A DNA stretch of 34,464 nucleotides from a virus, in the IMG/VR virus record IMGVR_UViG_3300017963_000164, positions 1-34,464 of that record. One strand, given 5' to 3'. Each line of letters starts with the position of its first letter. Within the stretch, counting starts at the first letter, position 1. The notes beneath the pieces were generated by a model that ran no database searches, was not told the origin of the DNA, and saw nothing but the letters and a program-made list of their open reading frames with translations. This document shows, one piece after another, positions 5,759 to 13,108 of this stretch. The translations under genes and the position numbers were made by a program.

Positions 5759-6325
5759 ATGAAAACGAGATTGTTTGTGTTGCTGTTGTCCATATTTGTG
5801 TTTGGTTGTGAGGAATACGGGACTAAAGAAGCAATTAGTTCTTCAGGTGTAAAAGCAACAAAAGTGCAGATAACAACAAACGTTAAAGGTATAACGGTTG
5901 AGCAAGAGAACGTGAAACAGCGGCTGTTGTTAGACAACAAACCGGGTTCAATTAAGCATCTCTATGTGATCTCGGCCTATTCCGGACAAGTGATCGTCTA
6001 CAGCACAGTAAAAGGCAAGGTTACAAGTAGTGGTAAACGGCTGACCCCGTATCATATTGCTGCTATTGACGGCCAATATGTGAGCAGAGCTCACCAAGGG
6101 GCTGAGGTAAATATTGGTGGTACTAATTTTGTTACGGGCGAAGTCATTCAAGATGATGGTACCTATGGCCACTCTGTTCCCTATGTTTATTGGTGGGATA
6201 CCAAGGGAGTATACCACCAACACTATGTTTCAGGTGGCCAAATACTTCATGTGTCCAGTGAACCACTGAAGGTAAAGGGGATCATTATCAATATGGAACT
6301 GATGCACGGAATGAGGCAACCATAA
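5759..6325 (+). CDS. Predicted lipoprotein (188 aa)
   Basis: AGGAGG precedes the ATG. The N-terminus MKTRLFVLLLSIFVFGCEEY is a textbook lipoprotein signal with lipobox VFGC (acylated Cys17). The body is beta-rich (KHLYVISAYSGQVIVYSTVKGKV, then YHQHYVSGGQILHVSSEPL, then IIINMEL). Early-region phage lipoproteins are often superinfection-exclusion factors, but here that is only a suggestion. It is paired with the membrane protein upstream. Confidence 0.72.
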   Translation: MKTRLFVLLLSIFVFGCEEYGTKEAISSSGVKATKVQITTNVKGITVEQENVKQRLLLDNKPGSIKHLYVISAYSGQVIVYSTVKGKVTSSGKRLTPYHIAAIDGQYVSRAHQGAEVNIGGTNFVTGEVIQDDGTYGHSVPYVYWWDTKGVYHQHYVSGGQILHVSSEPLKVKGIIINMELMHGMRQP

Positions 6326-6353
6326 CACAGCTATTAAAGGAAAACACAGGAAG

Positions 6354-6380
6354 CTTTAATAAGAGAAGGCGTTATTAAAG
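6354..6380. promoter_or_regulatory. Perfect 9-bp inverted repeat before the 6384 start codon
   Basis: CTTTAATAA (6354-6362) and TTATTAAAG (6372-6380) flank a 9-base loop holding the only purine-rich ribosome-site-like bases (GAAGG) before the ATG at 6384. A further copy of TATTAAAG is at 6332-6339. It could be a protein-binding site or an RNA hairpin that hides or presents the ribosome site. Confidence 0.5.
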
Positions 6381-6383
6381 ACG

Positions 6384-6647
6384 ATGAACCCTGTAGCTAA
6401 GGTGGAGATTGTTGTTGAGGTTACTAGGCGATGTGCAAACCAGTTCATCGGAACCATCAGCGAGAGCGGCAGGACATACAAGGGAGTTGCGACAAACAAG
6501 TCTGATGCTGTGCAAGCAGCGATCAAGAAGTGGGCATCAACCATTGATGCTGCTGGGGTGTGGGGCAAGAGATGGACAAACGGTCAGTTGTTGGTAAAAG
6601 TTGGGTATGGGCAAGGCCGAAAACCCTGTTGTGAAGTCTGTCCTTGA
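6384..6647 (+). CDS. Small hypothetical protein (87 aa)
   Basis: An 87-residue protein with alternating hydrophobic strands (VAKVEIVVEVTRRC, then FIGTISESGRTYKGVATNKSDAVQAAIKKW), a pattern like a small beta-beta-alpha DNA- or RNA-binding fold. It overlaps the VRR-NUC gene by 41 bases. No family recognised; function unknown. Confidence 0.6.
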   Translation: MNPVAKVEIVVEVTRRCANQFIGTISESGRTYKGVATNKSDAVQAAIKKWASTIDAAGVWGKRWTNGQLLVKVGYGQGRKPCCEVCP

Positions 6648-6957
6648 GTATCTTCACATACTGGAAAAGAGGCTGAAGGGAGCTTGCTTTTTCTGGAGAA
6701 ACAACAACGTATCTGTTTATGATCGCACCAAAAGTGTCTATCGTAGGATGCCGTTTGGTTGCATCTATGGGGTGCCCGACATCATTGGGCTAATGTATGG
6801 GCGCATGGTTGGCATTGAGTGCAAGTCAGAGAAGGGCACAATGTCAAAGGCCCAGAAGGAGTTTATGAAGCGCATGATCGAGGCCGGTGGTGTGTACATA
6901 TTAGCGCGCAGCGTAAAGGATGTGGAGAAGGGGCTTGATATCCAGCCTGGTAACTGA
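6607..6957 (+). CDS. VRR-NUC family nuclease (116 aa)
   Basis: Start chosen at ATG 6607; the TTG at 6601 is in frame but less likely. The protein shows the compact PD-(D/E)XK layout of the VRR-NUC domain: an N-terminal helix with E, the stretch GVPDIIGLMYGRMVGIECKSEKG (D, then E-x-K), SKAQKEFMKRMIEAGGVYILARSV, and the C-terminal helix. Stand-alone VRR-NUC proteins of about 100 residues are common in phages and act as structure-selective endonucleases, such as Holliday-junction resolvases. It sits with ERF and a Zn-finger protein in a recombination/replication cluster. Confidence 0.9.
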   Translation: MGKAENPVVKSVLEYLHILEKRLKGACFFWRNNNVSVYDRTKSVYRRMPFGCIYGVPDIIGLMYGRMVGIECKSEKGTMSKAQKEFMKRMIEAGGVYILARSVKDVEKGLDIQPGN

Positions 6958-6973
6958 TTTTTTTTGCTGTTAA

Positions 6974-6987
6974 ACTATTACTGAGTA
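6974..6987. promoter_or_regulatory. Operator-like site 2 (one and a half arms)
   Basis: ACTATTACTGAGTA shares 14 consecutive bases with the perfect palindrome at 2479-2497 but loses the outer right arm. It lies 12 bases before the GTG start at 6999. No good -10 box fits around it, so it may act on its own or on the ribosome site that it overlaps. Confidence 0.55.
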
Positions 6988-6998
6988 GGGGTGTTGCT

Positions 6999-7541
6999 GT
7001 GTTAGACAAGGGTACATTTTGGGAAGAGTTGCAGATCATGTTTCAGGCACACCATGTCTTCAAGCCACAGGATAAAGTGTCTGTATTTTATAGGTTCTTC
7101 AAGAACGAGAAGCCAGAGCACCTACGGGGGGCGTCTGAGCTTGCAGCCAAAGAACTTGAAAAGTTTCCAACGGTTGCAAGGTTTTCGATGATGCTTGACA
7201 GGGTAAAGCGTGACGATCCGTCTTGTCAGCGCAAGAAAGAGGATTGTCATTTTTGTAAGGGTAACGGGACGATAAGCGCGCAAGATGAGTCTGACAGGTG
7301 GTTTACGTTCGCTTGCAACTGCCCCAATGCAGTCCATTATGGCTACCCGGCATGGCGTTCTAAGCACCGAGAAACATTCAGGATTTATAACTGTTATGTG
7401 GACATGGTGACACATCCAGAGCTTTATCATCGGGGCCTCGCGTTATTGAAAGCTAATCGCGTGCATATGCCCGAAGATATTGAACAAAAAATCCTAAGAA
7501 GGATAGACCGTATTCATGACAATCAAGAGCCGCCATTCTAG
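6999..7541 (+). CDS. Zinc-finger protein, possibly replication-related (180 aa)
   Basis: GTG start with AGGGG ahead. Residues 1-65 (helical, EELQIMFQAHHV, then VSVFYRFFKNEKPEHLRGASELAAKELEKFPT) recall the N-terminal helical domain of phage helicase-loader proteins of the G39P type. A Cys cluster follows (CHFCKGNGTI, then FACNC), like a DnaJ CxxCxGxG finger. The C-terminus is charged. Placement between a nuclease and a recombinase suits a replication role. The helicase-loader idea is an inference from pattern. Confidence 0.75.
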   Translation: MLDKGTFWEELQIMFQAHHVFKPQDKVSVFYRFFKNEKPEHLRGASELAAKELEKFPTVARFSMMLDRVKRDDPSCQRKKEDCHFCKGNGTISAQDESDRWFTFACNCPNAVHYGYPAWRSKHRETFRIYNCYVDMVTHPELYHRGLALLKANRVHMPEDIEQKILRRIDRIHDNQEPPF

Positions 7542-7716
7542 GTTAAGGCAAGAAGGGGCCGTGTTTGGGTTCGCACCCATGCCTAGCCCTTCATTGCGTC
7601 GAGATCGCCCGTCTAAGGGCAATCTGGAGCGTTTTAGCCGTATATTGGGAAGGCTCGGGGTAGAGGTTATGAGTTGGGAGCGATACAAGCAGTGGGATAA
7701 GAGGGACGAGGGATGA
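7516..7716 (+). CDS. Small basic hypothetical protein (66 aa)
   Basis: A 66-residue Arg-rich frame that overlaps the previous gene by 26 bases and ends in ATGA overlap with the XRE gene. The C-terminal half (LERFSRILGRLGVEVMSWERYKQWDKR) is amphipathic. The overlaps on both sides are the main evidence for a real gene. Function unknown. Confidence 0.55.
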   Translation: MTIKSRHSRLRQEGAVFGFAPMPSPSLRRDRPSKGNLERFSRILGRLGVEVMSWERYKQWDKRDEG

Positions 7717-7901
7717 AGCCACATGAGATCAGACAGCTAAGGCGGTTTCTGGGCCTTACACAGGTTGAGTTTTCAGACATTCTTGGGTTGGCACCGATCA
7801 CGGTATCCAGCTATGAGCAGGGACGTCGCAAGCCCTCACAGTGCGTGGTGCAACTTCTTCGTTACGTGAAGAGGGACGCCATGGGATCCATGAGGAAATA
7901 G
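7713..7901 (+). CDS. XRE-family helix-turn-helix regulator (62 aa)
   Basis: A 62-residue Cro/CI-type protein that is almost only a DNA-binding domain: IRQLRRFLGLTQVEFSDILG, then APITVSSYEQGRRKPS. The two HTH helices (TQVEFSDIL and APITVSSYEQG) and the following RRKPS fit the family, which binds operator palindromes as dimers. It ends about 49 bases before a copy of the palindrome also found in the early promoter, so it is the natural candidate repressor for all three sites, probably acting as a timing switch. There is no dimerisation domain beyond the HTH. Confidence 0.88.
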   Translation: MKPHEIRQLRRFLGLTQVEFSDILGLAPITVSSYEQGRRKPSQCVVQLLRYVKRDAMGSMRK

Positions 7902-7943
7902 GAAGGCGAAGAATAGCACAAATTGGTTGCATGATCTATGGCC

Positions 7944-7972
7944 TTGAGGTATTACTGAGTAATAGTTACCTT
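7944..7972 (+). promoter_or_regulatory. Probable promoter with operator site 3, upstream of ERF
   Basis: TTGAGG (7944-7949), 17 bases, then TACCTT (7967-7972) is a weak sigma70-like pair. The spacer begins with TATTACTGAGTAATA (7950-7964), a perfect palindrome identical to the core of the site at 2479-2497. The spacing mirrors the stronger promoter at 2471. It would drive the recombinase and sugar-island genes. Confidence 0.6.
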
Positions 7973-7991
7973 ATGTATGAGGAGGAAAGCT

Positions 7992-8630
7992 ATGAAGGAA
8001 GTGTATGGGAAGGTGCTCGCTATACAAAGCGAGATGACGAAACTGCCCAAGAATGGGTACAACTCTTTCCACAAGTACGCCTACGTCACCGAGGCTGATG
8101 CCATGGAGATGTTCAGGGACTTGTGCGTCAAGCACGGTGTTGTCGTGATCCCCACCATCTCCATTGTTGCCCACAACGGAGATCTCACCACCATCAATGC
8201 CTCGTATCGCATTATCGACTGCGATACGGGAAAGGAGATAACGTGTGAGATCCCCGGCCAAGGCCAAGACAAGGGAGACAAGGGAATTTATAAGGCGATA
8301 ACAGGTAGTTATAAGTACTTCATTATGAAAACATTTATGATTCCCACCGGTGACGATCCAGAGCGTGACGAGGGCGTGAAGCCAGTGCAAACCAAGAAAG
8401 CCTATACGCCGACGGCATCAAGCTCAAGCAACCCGCTGTGGTCCTCTGAGTTCAAAGGGAAGATGTATCTACACGCGATCCCATGCAAAGAGTTCTCAGA
8501 AGAAGAACTCGCTAACGCTGGGCTGAAGCAGGGCAAAAAGAGCTGGTACATGGAGTACGACGAAGACACCTACAAACACCTCGAGGAACTCCTCTATAAC
8601 ATGAAGGACACAAGCGATGTCCCGTACTGA
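7992..8630 (+). CDS. erf: ERF-family single-strand annealing protein
   Basis: Start at ATG 7992 behind GAGGAGG; the ATG at 7977 precedes the ribosome site. The 212-residue protein carries the ERF-type core: VLAIQSEMTKLPKNGYNSFHKYAYVTEAD, then LCVKHGVVVIPT, then NASYRIIDCDTGKEI, and GDKGIYKAITGSYKYFIMKTFMIPTGDDPERDE, which is the family's most diagnostic block. ERF proteins anneal complementary strands in phage recombination and genome circularisation. The C-terminal part is variable with an acidic end (DTSDVPY), as in many annealing proteins that bind SSB-like partners. Confidence 0.92.
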   Translation: MKEVYGKVLAIQSEMTKLPKNGYNSFHKYAYVTEADAMEMFRDLCVKHGVVVIPTISIVAHNGDLTTINASYRIIDCDTGKEITCEIPGQGQDKGDKGIYKAITGSYKYFIMKTFMIPTGDDPERDEGVKPVQTKKAYTPTASSSSNPLWSSEFKGKMYLHAIPCKEFSEEELANAGLKQGKKSWYMEYDEDTYKHLEELLYNMKDTSDVPY

Positions 8631-8727
8631 CAAGAAAGACCCCAACAAACCAATCATTGACTTCCTTGGTTCCCTTTCCAAGCTCATGGTAAAGATTACC
8701 AAAAAGCAAGGGGAAACAAAGAAATGA
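8617..8727 (+). CDS. Very small basic protein (36 aa)
   Basis: A 36-residue frame that begins inside the end of the ERF gene and ends in ATGA overlap with the next gene, so it fills a gap exactly. The sequence is Lys-rich with a short amphipathic helix (IIDFLGSLSKLMVKI). No recognised family. It may be a peptide partner of the recombinase or simply a coupling frame. Confidence 0.5.
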   Translation: MSRTDKKDPNKPIIDFLGSLSKLMVKITKKQGETKK

Positions 8728-8921
8728 TCTATGTCGTTATTGCGTGGCTCGTCATACTCACTGGAATATGGGTCTTCCAGCTGGTCCGCAAGGGAAAGCC
8801 GCGCTCAACCCAACGCCGTGACCAAGAGATCGACCTGGTTGTGGAAGATATCCGAGATCACGGCGTTGGGTACTTAGAAATCACAAGAATAGATCCTGAC
8901 AAGGTGTTCTATCGTGAATGA
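8724..8921 (+). CDS. Single-pass membrane protein (65 aa)
   Basis: One N-terminal membrane helix (MIYVVIAWLVILTGIWVFQLV) followed by a charged cytoplasmic-type domain (RRDQEIDLVVEDIRDHGVGYLEI). It is coupled by ATGA to the previous frame and overlaps the next gene's GTG by 8 bases. Function unknown; it could anchor a process at the membrane or be an unrelated small protein. Confidence 0.65.
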   Translation: MIYVVIAWLVILTGIWVFQLVRKGKPRSTQRRDQEIDLVVEDIRDHGVGYLEITRIDPDKVFYRE

Positions 8922-9858
8922 TAAAGTTGTTCTGATAGTTGGCGGAACAGGAACGCTTGGTCAAATGATTCTGCCAAAACTTATAGACACATCAACAAAC
9001 GTTAGAGTTCTCTCAAGGGGAGAGCATAAACAAGTAGAGCTTGCCCACAAGCACAAAGACGTTGAGTTTATGCTTGGCGATGTTGCAGACCGTGAACGCG
9101 TAGAAATAGCCTGCCGTGGTTGCGATGAAGTCTACCACTTCGCCGCCATCAAACACGTCCACAAAGCAGAGCGTGACGTTCACCAGGCCATCAAGACAAA
9201 CGTTCTCGGGACTCTCAACGTAATCAATGGCTGTATCCGAAACAACGTGAGCAAGTGCATATTCACAAGCACAGACAAGGCCGTTGAACCCCTTAACGTA
9301 TACGGGGCATCGAAACTACTGGCAGAACGTGCGTGGATAGCTGGCAACCAAGGAGCACACAACTCTAGGTTTTCTGCTGTGCGCTACGGCAACGTCCTTG
9401 CCTCTAGTGGTTCAGTCCTTGAGCTGTGGCTGAAGCAACGCGACAAGCAAGAAGCTCTTACCATAACAGATCCAGAGATGACGCGCTTCTTTCTAACCGT
9501 GGAAGAAGCCGCCACGTTTGTCTTCCAGTGTATGCAAGAGATGGAAGGTGGCGAGGTGTTCATCCCCAAGGTCAAGGCTACCTCCATGAAGATGATGGCC
9601 AATATGTTGTCTGACAGAATCAAGAAGACCGGCGTAAGACCTGGCGAGAAAATGCACGAGGTCTTGATAAGCAAGAACGAGATGATGCAGGCAAGAGACG
9701 CGGGGCATTGCTTTATCAGATACCCAGACACTGACTGGTTCACCTTTGAAACAAAGGGACAGTGGTTGCCGAAGGATTTCGAGTACACATCCCTAACAGC
9801 CCAACAGTACACAGACAATGAACTGAGGGACTTGCTATGTACTTTATTGCAGAAATAG
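8914..9858 (+). CDS. Nucleotide-sugar 4,6-dehydratase, PseB/FlaA1 type
   Basis: A 314-residue extended short-chain dehydrogenase. It shows the Rossmann NAD(P) motif GGTGTLG (10-16), YHFAAIKHVHKAE, TNVLGTLNVI, FTSTDKAVEPLNVYGASK (catalytic Asp-Lys near 120 and YxxxK at about 130-134), RYGNVLASSGSVLELW and TDPEMTRFFLTVEEA. This set is typical of PseB/FlaA1/CapD-type UDP-N-acetylglucosamine 4,6-dehydratases, the first step in pseudaminic-acid and related sugar pathways. C-terminal RPGEKMHEVL is also characteristic. The GTG start overlaps the previous gene. First gene of the sugar island; substrate is inferred from family. Confidence 0.92.
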   Translation: MNDKVVLIVGGTGTLGQMILPKLIDTSTNVRVLSRGEHKQVELAHKHKDVEFMLGDVADRERVEIACRGCDEVYHFAAIKHVHKAERDVHQAIKTNVLGTLNVINGCIRNNVSKCIFTSTDKAVEPLNVYGASKLLAERAWIAGNQGAHNSRFSAVRYGNVLASSGSVLELWLKQRDKQEALTITDPEMTRFFLTVEEAATFVFQCMQEMEGGEVFIPKVKATSMKMMANMLSDRIKKTGVRPGEKMHEVLISKNEMMQARDAGHCFIRYPDTDWFTFETKGQWLPKDFEYTSLTAQQYTDNELRDLLCTLLQK

Positions 9859-10478
9859 GCTCATGCCACATGGGCAAGCTGGACTATGCCAAGGAGGCCA
9901 TTGACCTTGCAGCTGAGGCCGGCGCTGATGTCTGTAAGTTTCAGTTATTCAGAGGCAAACAGTACACCAAGAGCGGAAACATCGAGCTAAGCGAGGATCT
10001 GTGGCGCGACATCGTGGAGTATGCAAAGGACCGAATACCAGTCACTGCAAGTGTGTTCGACAAACATACCTATTTGATGATTAGGGGTTGCTCTGGCTTG
10101 CCGTTTATCAAGTTCGCCTATTCTCAACTTCACAACTACGACTTGCAGAGCAGGGCATACCGGGCTGGATATGACATTATCGTCAGCTGTGACCACATGA
10201 CTTATAAGATACCGCATCACAAGGCCAAGAAGCTCTATTGCGTGCCCGAATACCCGGTAAAATATAAGATTGATTTCGAGGGTTGTTTTCCCAAGTTCGA
10301 TGGGTTCTCAGATCACACCTATGGATTAGAGCAGACATTCGCCGCAGTACGTCGTGGTGCACAGATCATCGAGAAGCATTTCAAGCTAGATCATGATGAC
10401 ATTGTGTGCCCTGATGCTGAGTTCGCTATCACACCAAACAAACTAAGGGTTCTTGTTAAGCACTTGAGGGAGATATGA
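9837..10478 (+). CDS. Short NeuB/PseI-type nonulosonate synthase
   Basis: A 213-residue protein of the NeuB family, which condenses phosphoenolpyruvate with an amino-hexose to make sialic, pseudaminic or legionaminic acid. Family motifs are AEIGSCHMG (5-13), GADVCKFQ (near 35), VTASVFDKHTYL, PFIKFAYSQLHNYDL, SCDHMTYK, CVPEYP, FSDHTYGLEQTFAAVRRGA (near 158) and IIEKHFKLD (178-186). Usual family members have about 340 residues with a C-terminal SAF (antifreeze-like) domain that covers the active site; it is absent here and the barrel is trimmed. It overlaps the dehydratase by 22 bases and the next gene by ATGA. Activity of so short a form is unproven. Confidence 0.88.
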   Translation: MYFIAEIGSCHMGKLDYAKEAIDLAAEAGADVCKFQLFRGKQYTKSGNIELSEDLWRDIVEYAKDRIPVTASVFDKHTYLMIRGCSGLPFIKFAYSQLHNYDLQSRAYRAGYDIIVSCDHMTYKIPHHKAKKLYCVPEYPVKYKIDFEGCFPKFDGFSDHTYGLEQTFAAVRRGAQIIEKHFKLDHDDIVCPDAEFAITPNKLRVLVKHLREI

Positions 10479-11191
10479 AGGTTCTAGTCATTGGTGGAAA
10501 TGGCTCTATAGGCAAGCGCTATTGTGCCATCTTGCGTTATCTCAAGGTGAACTATGAGATTTACGAGATCAACGATGTGTTGGCTAATTCGGCGCCACCA
10601 GAGGCTGACAGGTGGCTGATCGCATCTCCCACTTCAACCCACTTCGAGTATTGTATGGAAGCTATTAAGCGCAGGAAGCCATTCTTGTGCGAGAAGCCGC
10701 TATCTAAGTCTCTGGATCAGTGCAGGGAGATCAGGGATGCTGCCCAAGCGGCTGATGTTGATGGCCGGGTGGTATGTAATTACAAGATAGCATTTGAGAT
10801 AAATTTTGGTGGGACTGTGTTTGAAGGGGCGCTGCCCTACAAATACGAGTATTTCAACACTGGCAAAGACGGTGTGTTTTGGGACTTGTGCCAGTTGATA
10901 TACATGAATCCCAACCTGTTGATAGACACAGATAGCCCGACATGGTGTTTGTGGATGCACCAACCGAAGCAGCCATCCAGGACTTTCGTAGACGCAGAGA
11001 AACCACAACCAAGCATATTCATCCTGGAATGTCTTGAGCAATCTTATCGCCAAATGATTCAAGCGTGGTTTCGAGATAACCCGAAATGGCCAAATCTTGG
11101 CATAGAATCTCTATGGTCTTTAGATGACGGAGTAAATATGACCAAGGCGGTTATTGAAAGAATGGAAAGAGAAAAGGTGAAGATTTTATGA
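10475..11191 (+). CDS. Gfo/Idh/MocA-type NAD(P)-dependent sugar oxidoreductase (short)
   Basis: A 238-residue protein with an N-terminal Rossmann fold (VLVIGGNGSIGKRY, 4-17), the ASPTSTHFEYCMEAIKRRKPFLCEKPLSKS block including the family's EKP motif near residue 73, and a reduced C-terminal domain; typical members have 320-370 residues. Such enzymes oxidise or reduce hydroxyl groups of sugars, and they occur in nonulosonate-like clusters. It is coupled by ATGA to the NeuB gene. The exact step is unknown; creation of a keto group for the class III aminotransferase downstream is one possibility. Confidence 0.85.
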   Translation: MKVLVIGGNGSIGKRYCAILRYLKVNYEIYEINDVLANSAPPEADRWLIASPTSTHFEYCMEAIKRRKPFLCEKPLSKSLDQCREIRDAAQAADVDGRVVCNYKIAFEINFGGTVFEGALPYKYEYFNTGKDGVFWDLCQLIYMNPNLLIDTDSPTWCLWMHQPKQPSRTFVDAEKPQPSIFILECLEQSYRQMIQAWFRDNPKWPNLGIESLWSLDDGVNMTKAVIERMEREKVKIL

Positions 11192-11197
11192 GCGGAA

Positions 11198-11326
11198 ATG
11201 TCTGAGGCTATATTTTTCAGCTTGATTGTAATGGCGAAACTTCAAGACAAAGAAACGGAGATTGAATCTTATGAAGACGCTAATAGGAATACAAGTCAGG
11301 GCCAGAAGCACCAGGCTTCCGAATAA
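11198..11326 (+). CDS. Possible small protein (42 aa)
   Basis: A 42-residue frame lying between the oxidoreductase and cytidylyltransferase genes and overlapping the latter by 56 bases. It starts MSEAIFFSLIVMAKLQ and is then polar. No good ribosome site precedes it, and it may be a chance frame; the gap it fills is only 79 bases. Confidence 0.25.
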   Translation: MSEAIFFSLIVMAKLQDKETEIESYEDANRNTSQGQKHQASE

Positions 11327-11939
11327 GCACCTTGAGGAGATCGGCGGCAAGAGCTGCTTGCAGCACGTCTGGGACAGTGCACAGGACGCCTCCAAGGTGA
11401 AGCGCAGTGGTGAGGAGGTCGTAGTTTCCTTGCTTGTTCCGGAGGATGAGAAGCTTGCGTTTGTTAACCTTGGCTTCGATCCCATCTTCTATGGTGACGG
11501 TGCCGACCTTCTTGGCCGTTATGCCTCGGCTGCCATACATTATAGCGCTGATCGCATCGTCAGGGTTACAGGTGACTGTCCCATGTTGCCTCCAATGTTG
11601 ATCCTAAAGTGTATGGAGCAGTTACAGACCGTTGATTACAGCTCCAATACTACGGAGCGCACCTACCCAGACGGTTATGATATACAAGGGTGTTCCAAGG
11701 AAGCCTTGTTATGGTTCTGCCATAACCAGAACGGAGAGAGGGAGCACCCCTTTGTTTTATTCGACAAGAACCAGATGGTGCGTGAGCAGTTCACAGCGGA
11801 CGGGTTCAAGTGGGGTCAGATTATCAATGCGGAGTGTATTAATCAACGCAAGGTGTCGTTGGATACAAGGGAAGACCTCGAATGTATAAGGCGTTTTTAT
11901 GATGCAATGCGAGCACCCAAGGTGGTGTCGGCGAGCTGA
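11271..11939 (+). CDS. CMP-nonulosonate-type cytidylyltransferase (SpsF-like)
   Basis: Start at ATG 11271 with GGAG 10 bases ahead. The 222-residue protein begins GIQVRARSTRLPNKHLEEIGGKS, the nucleotide-binding signature of the acylneuraminate cytidylyltransferase/SpsF family (RxxSxRLPxK), followed by LGRYASAA and RVTGDCPMLPP (near residue 97; metal-binding Asp). The C-terminal part has REHPFVLF and SLDTREDLE, typical of SpsF-like members. It would activate a nonulosonic-type acid with CTP. Next to a NeuB-type synthase, this strongly suggests production of a CMP-sugar donor. Confidence 0.9.
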   Translation: MKTLIGIQVRARSTRLPNKHLEEIGGKSCLQHVWDSAQDASKVKRSGEEVVVSLLVPEDEKLAFVNLGFDPIFYGDGADLLGRYASAAIHYSADRIVRVTGDCPMLPPMLILKCMEQLQTVDYSSNTTERTYPDGYDIQGCSKEALLWFCHNQNGEREHPFVLFDKNQMVREQFTADGFKWGQIINAECINQRKVSLDTREDLECIRRFYDAMRAPKVVSAS

Positions 11940-13104
11940 GCGGGCTATCGCTCAGACAACCTGCACCAATTCCAAGCGCCCATCGGCGTTTATTGAGGGC
12001 ATTTATCCTACTCATGTCGCAAAGGGGCATGGGTGTTATCTCTATGATGTTAAAGGAAACAGGTACATAGATTTCGTAGGGGGACTTGGCACCAATATTC
12101 TTGGTTACGGTCATCCGAAGGTTACTGAGGCGGTGGTAAAGTATGCCTATCGTGGTCCGTCGTTGTCACTGCCTCACACCTTGGAGGTTGAGGTGGCCGA
12201 GAAAGTGAAGGACATGTTTCCGTTTATTGAGAAGGTACGCTTTTTCAAAACGGGTTCGGAGGCATGTTCTGCTGCGGTGCGTATAGCCAGAGCGTACAAT
12301 AGTTCTGGGAACTATGTTATCAGCGATGGCTATCATGGGTGGCATGACTTGTTCACATCCATGTCGAGTCCTGCTTTGGGGGTCCGTGATTCATTCTGTG
12401 CTGTAGACACCTTCTCATACAACCCAACCACCTACTACGCAGCATGTTGGATCACGGAACCCCTCCATTTAGATGCTTCTCCTGATCGGATTAAGGAAGT
12501 GCGTCGTTGGATGGGGTTAGCTGAAAAGAACAATTTTGTTACAATTTTCGACGAAATTGTGACCGGTCTTCGCGTGCCCAACCACAGCGTGGCTAGCTGG
12601 TGGAAATTAAAGCCTGATTTGATCTGTCTTGGGAAGGGGATAGCGAATGGTTATCCGTTATCCATAGTGGGTGGCAGGTCGGAGGTGATGGATTGTGGCG
12701 AGTGGTTTTGCTCTTCTACTTATGCTGGTGACGTGGTGTCTTTGGCGGCGTGCCAGGCGACGCTCAACGAGGTATCGAAGAACAAGAGCGTGGAGGACCT
12801 CTTCTTCTATGCGGACAATTTCTTATCCTCGTTGAACAGCATTTTAGACCTGATCGATGTTGAGATCGAGGGCTATGGCACCAGGGGCTTGCTTGACGTA
12901 TCTACCCGTAACGCTGCCCTGCTTATGCAAGAGTGCTGTAAGGCCAACATATTATTGGGAAAAGCTTATTTCTTTTCATGGGCTCATCTTGAGGCTGAGA
13001 TCACAGAGCATGTCCTGAACGTTATAGGAGACGTTGTAGAGCGCATCAAACGGGGCAGGACGCGCCTTGAGGGGCCCATGCCGATACAAACCTTCAAGAG
13101 GTGA
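11899..13104 (+). CDS. Class III PLP aminotransferase, GSA-aminomutase-like
   Basis: A 401-residue fold-type I PLP enzyme. Visible motifs are YLYDVKGNRYIDFVGGLG, FFKTGSEACSAAVRIARAY (PLP phosphate-binding region), SDGYHGWHD, VTIFDEIVTGLR (cofactor Asp near 218) and LGKGIANGYPLSIVGG (Schiff-base Lys near 246). It resembles glutamate-1-semialdehyde aminomutase, but in this setting it probably puts an amino group on a keto sugar. Standard pseudaminic pathways use an unrelated DegT-type aminotransferase, so this is an unusual substitution. It overlaps the previous gene by 41 bases; ATG 11899 gives a somewhat variable N-terminus. Confidence 0.9.
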   Translation: MMQCEHPRWCRRAERAIAQTTCTNSKRPSAFIEGIYPTHVAKGHGCYLYDVKGNRYIDFVGGLGTNILGYGHPKVTEAVVKYAYRGPSLSLPHTLEVEVAEKVKDMFPFIEKVRFFKTGSEACSAAVRIARAYNSSGNYVISDGYHGWHDLFTSMSSPALGVRDSFCAVDTFSYNPTTYYAACWITEPLHLDASPDRIKEVRRWMGLAEKNNFVTIFDEIVTGLRVPNHSVASWWKLKPDLICLGKGIANGYPLSIVGGRSEVMDCGEWFCSSTYAGDVVSLAACQATLNEVSKNKSVEDLFFYADNFLSSLNSILDLIDVEIEGYGTRGLLDVSTRNAALLMQECCKANILLGKAYFFSWAHLEAEITEHVLNVIGDVVERIKRGRTRLEGPMPIQTFKR

Positions 13105-13108
13105 GAGA

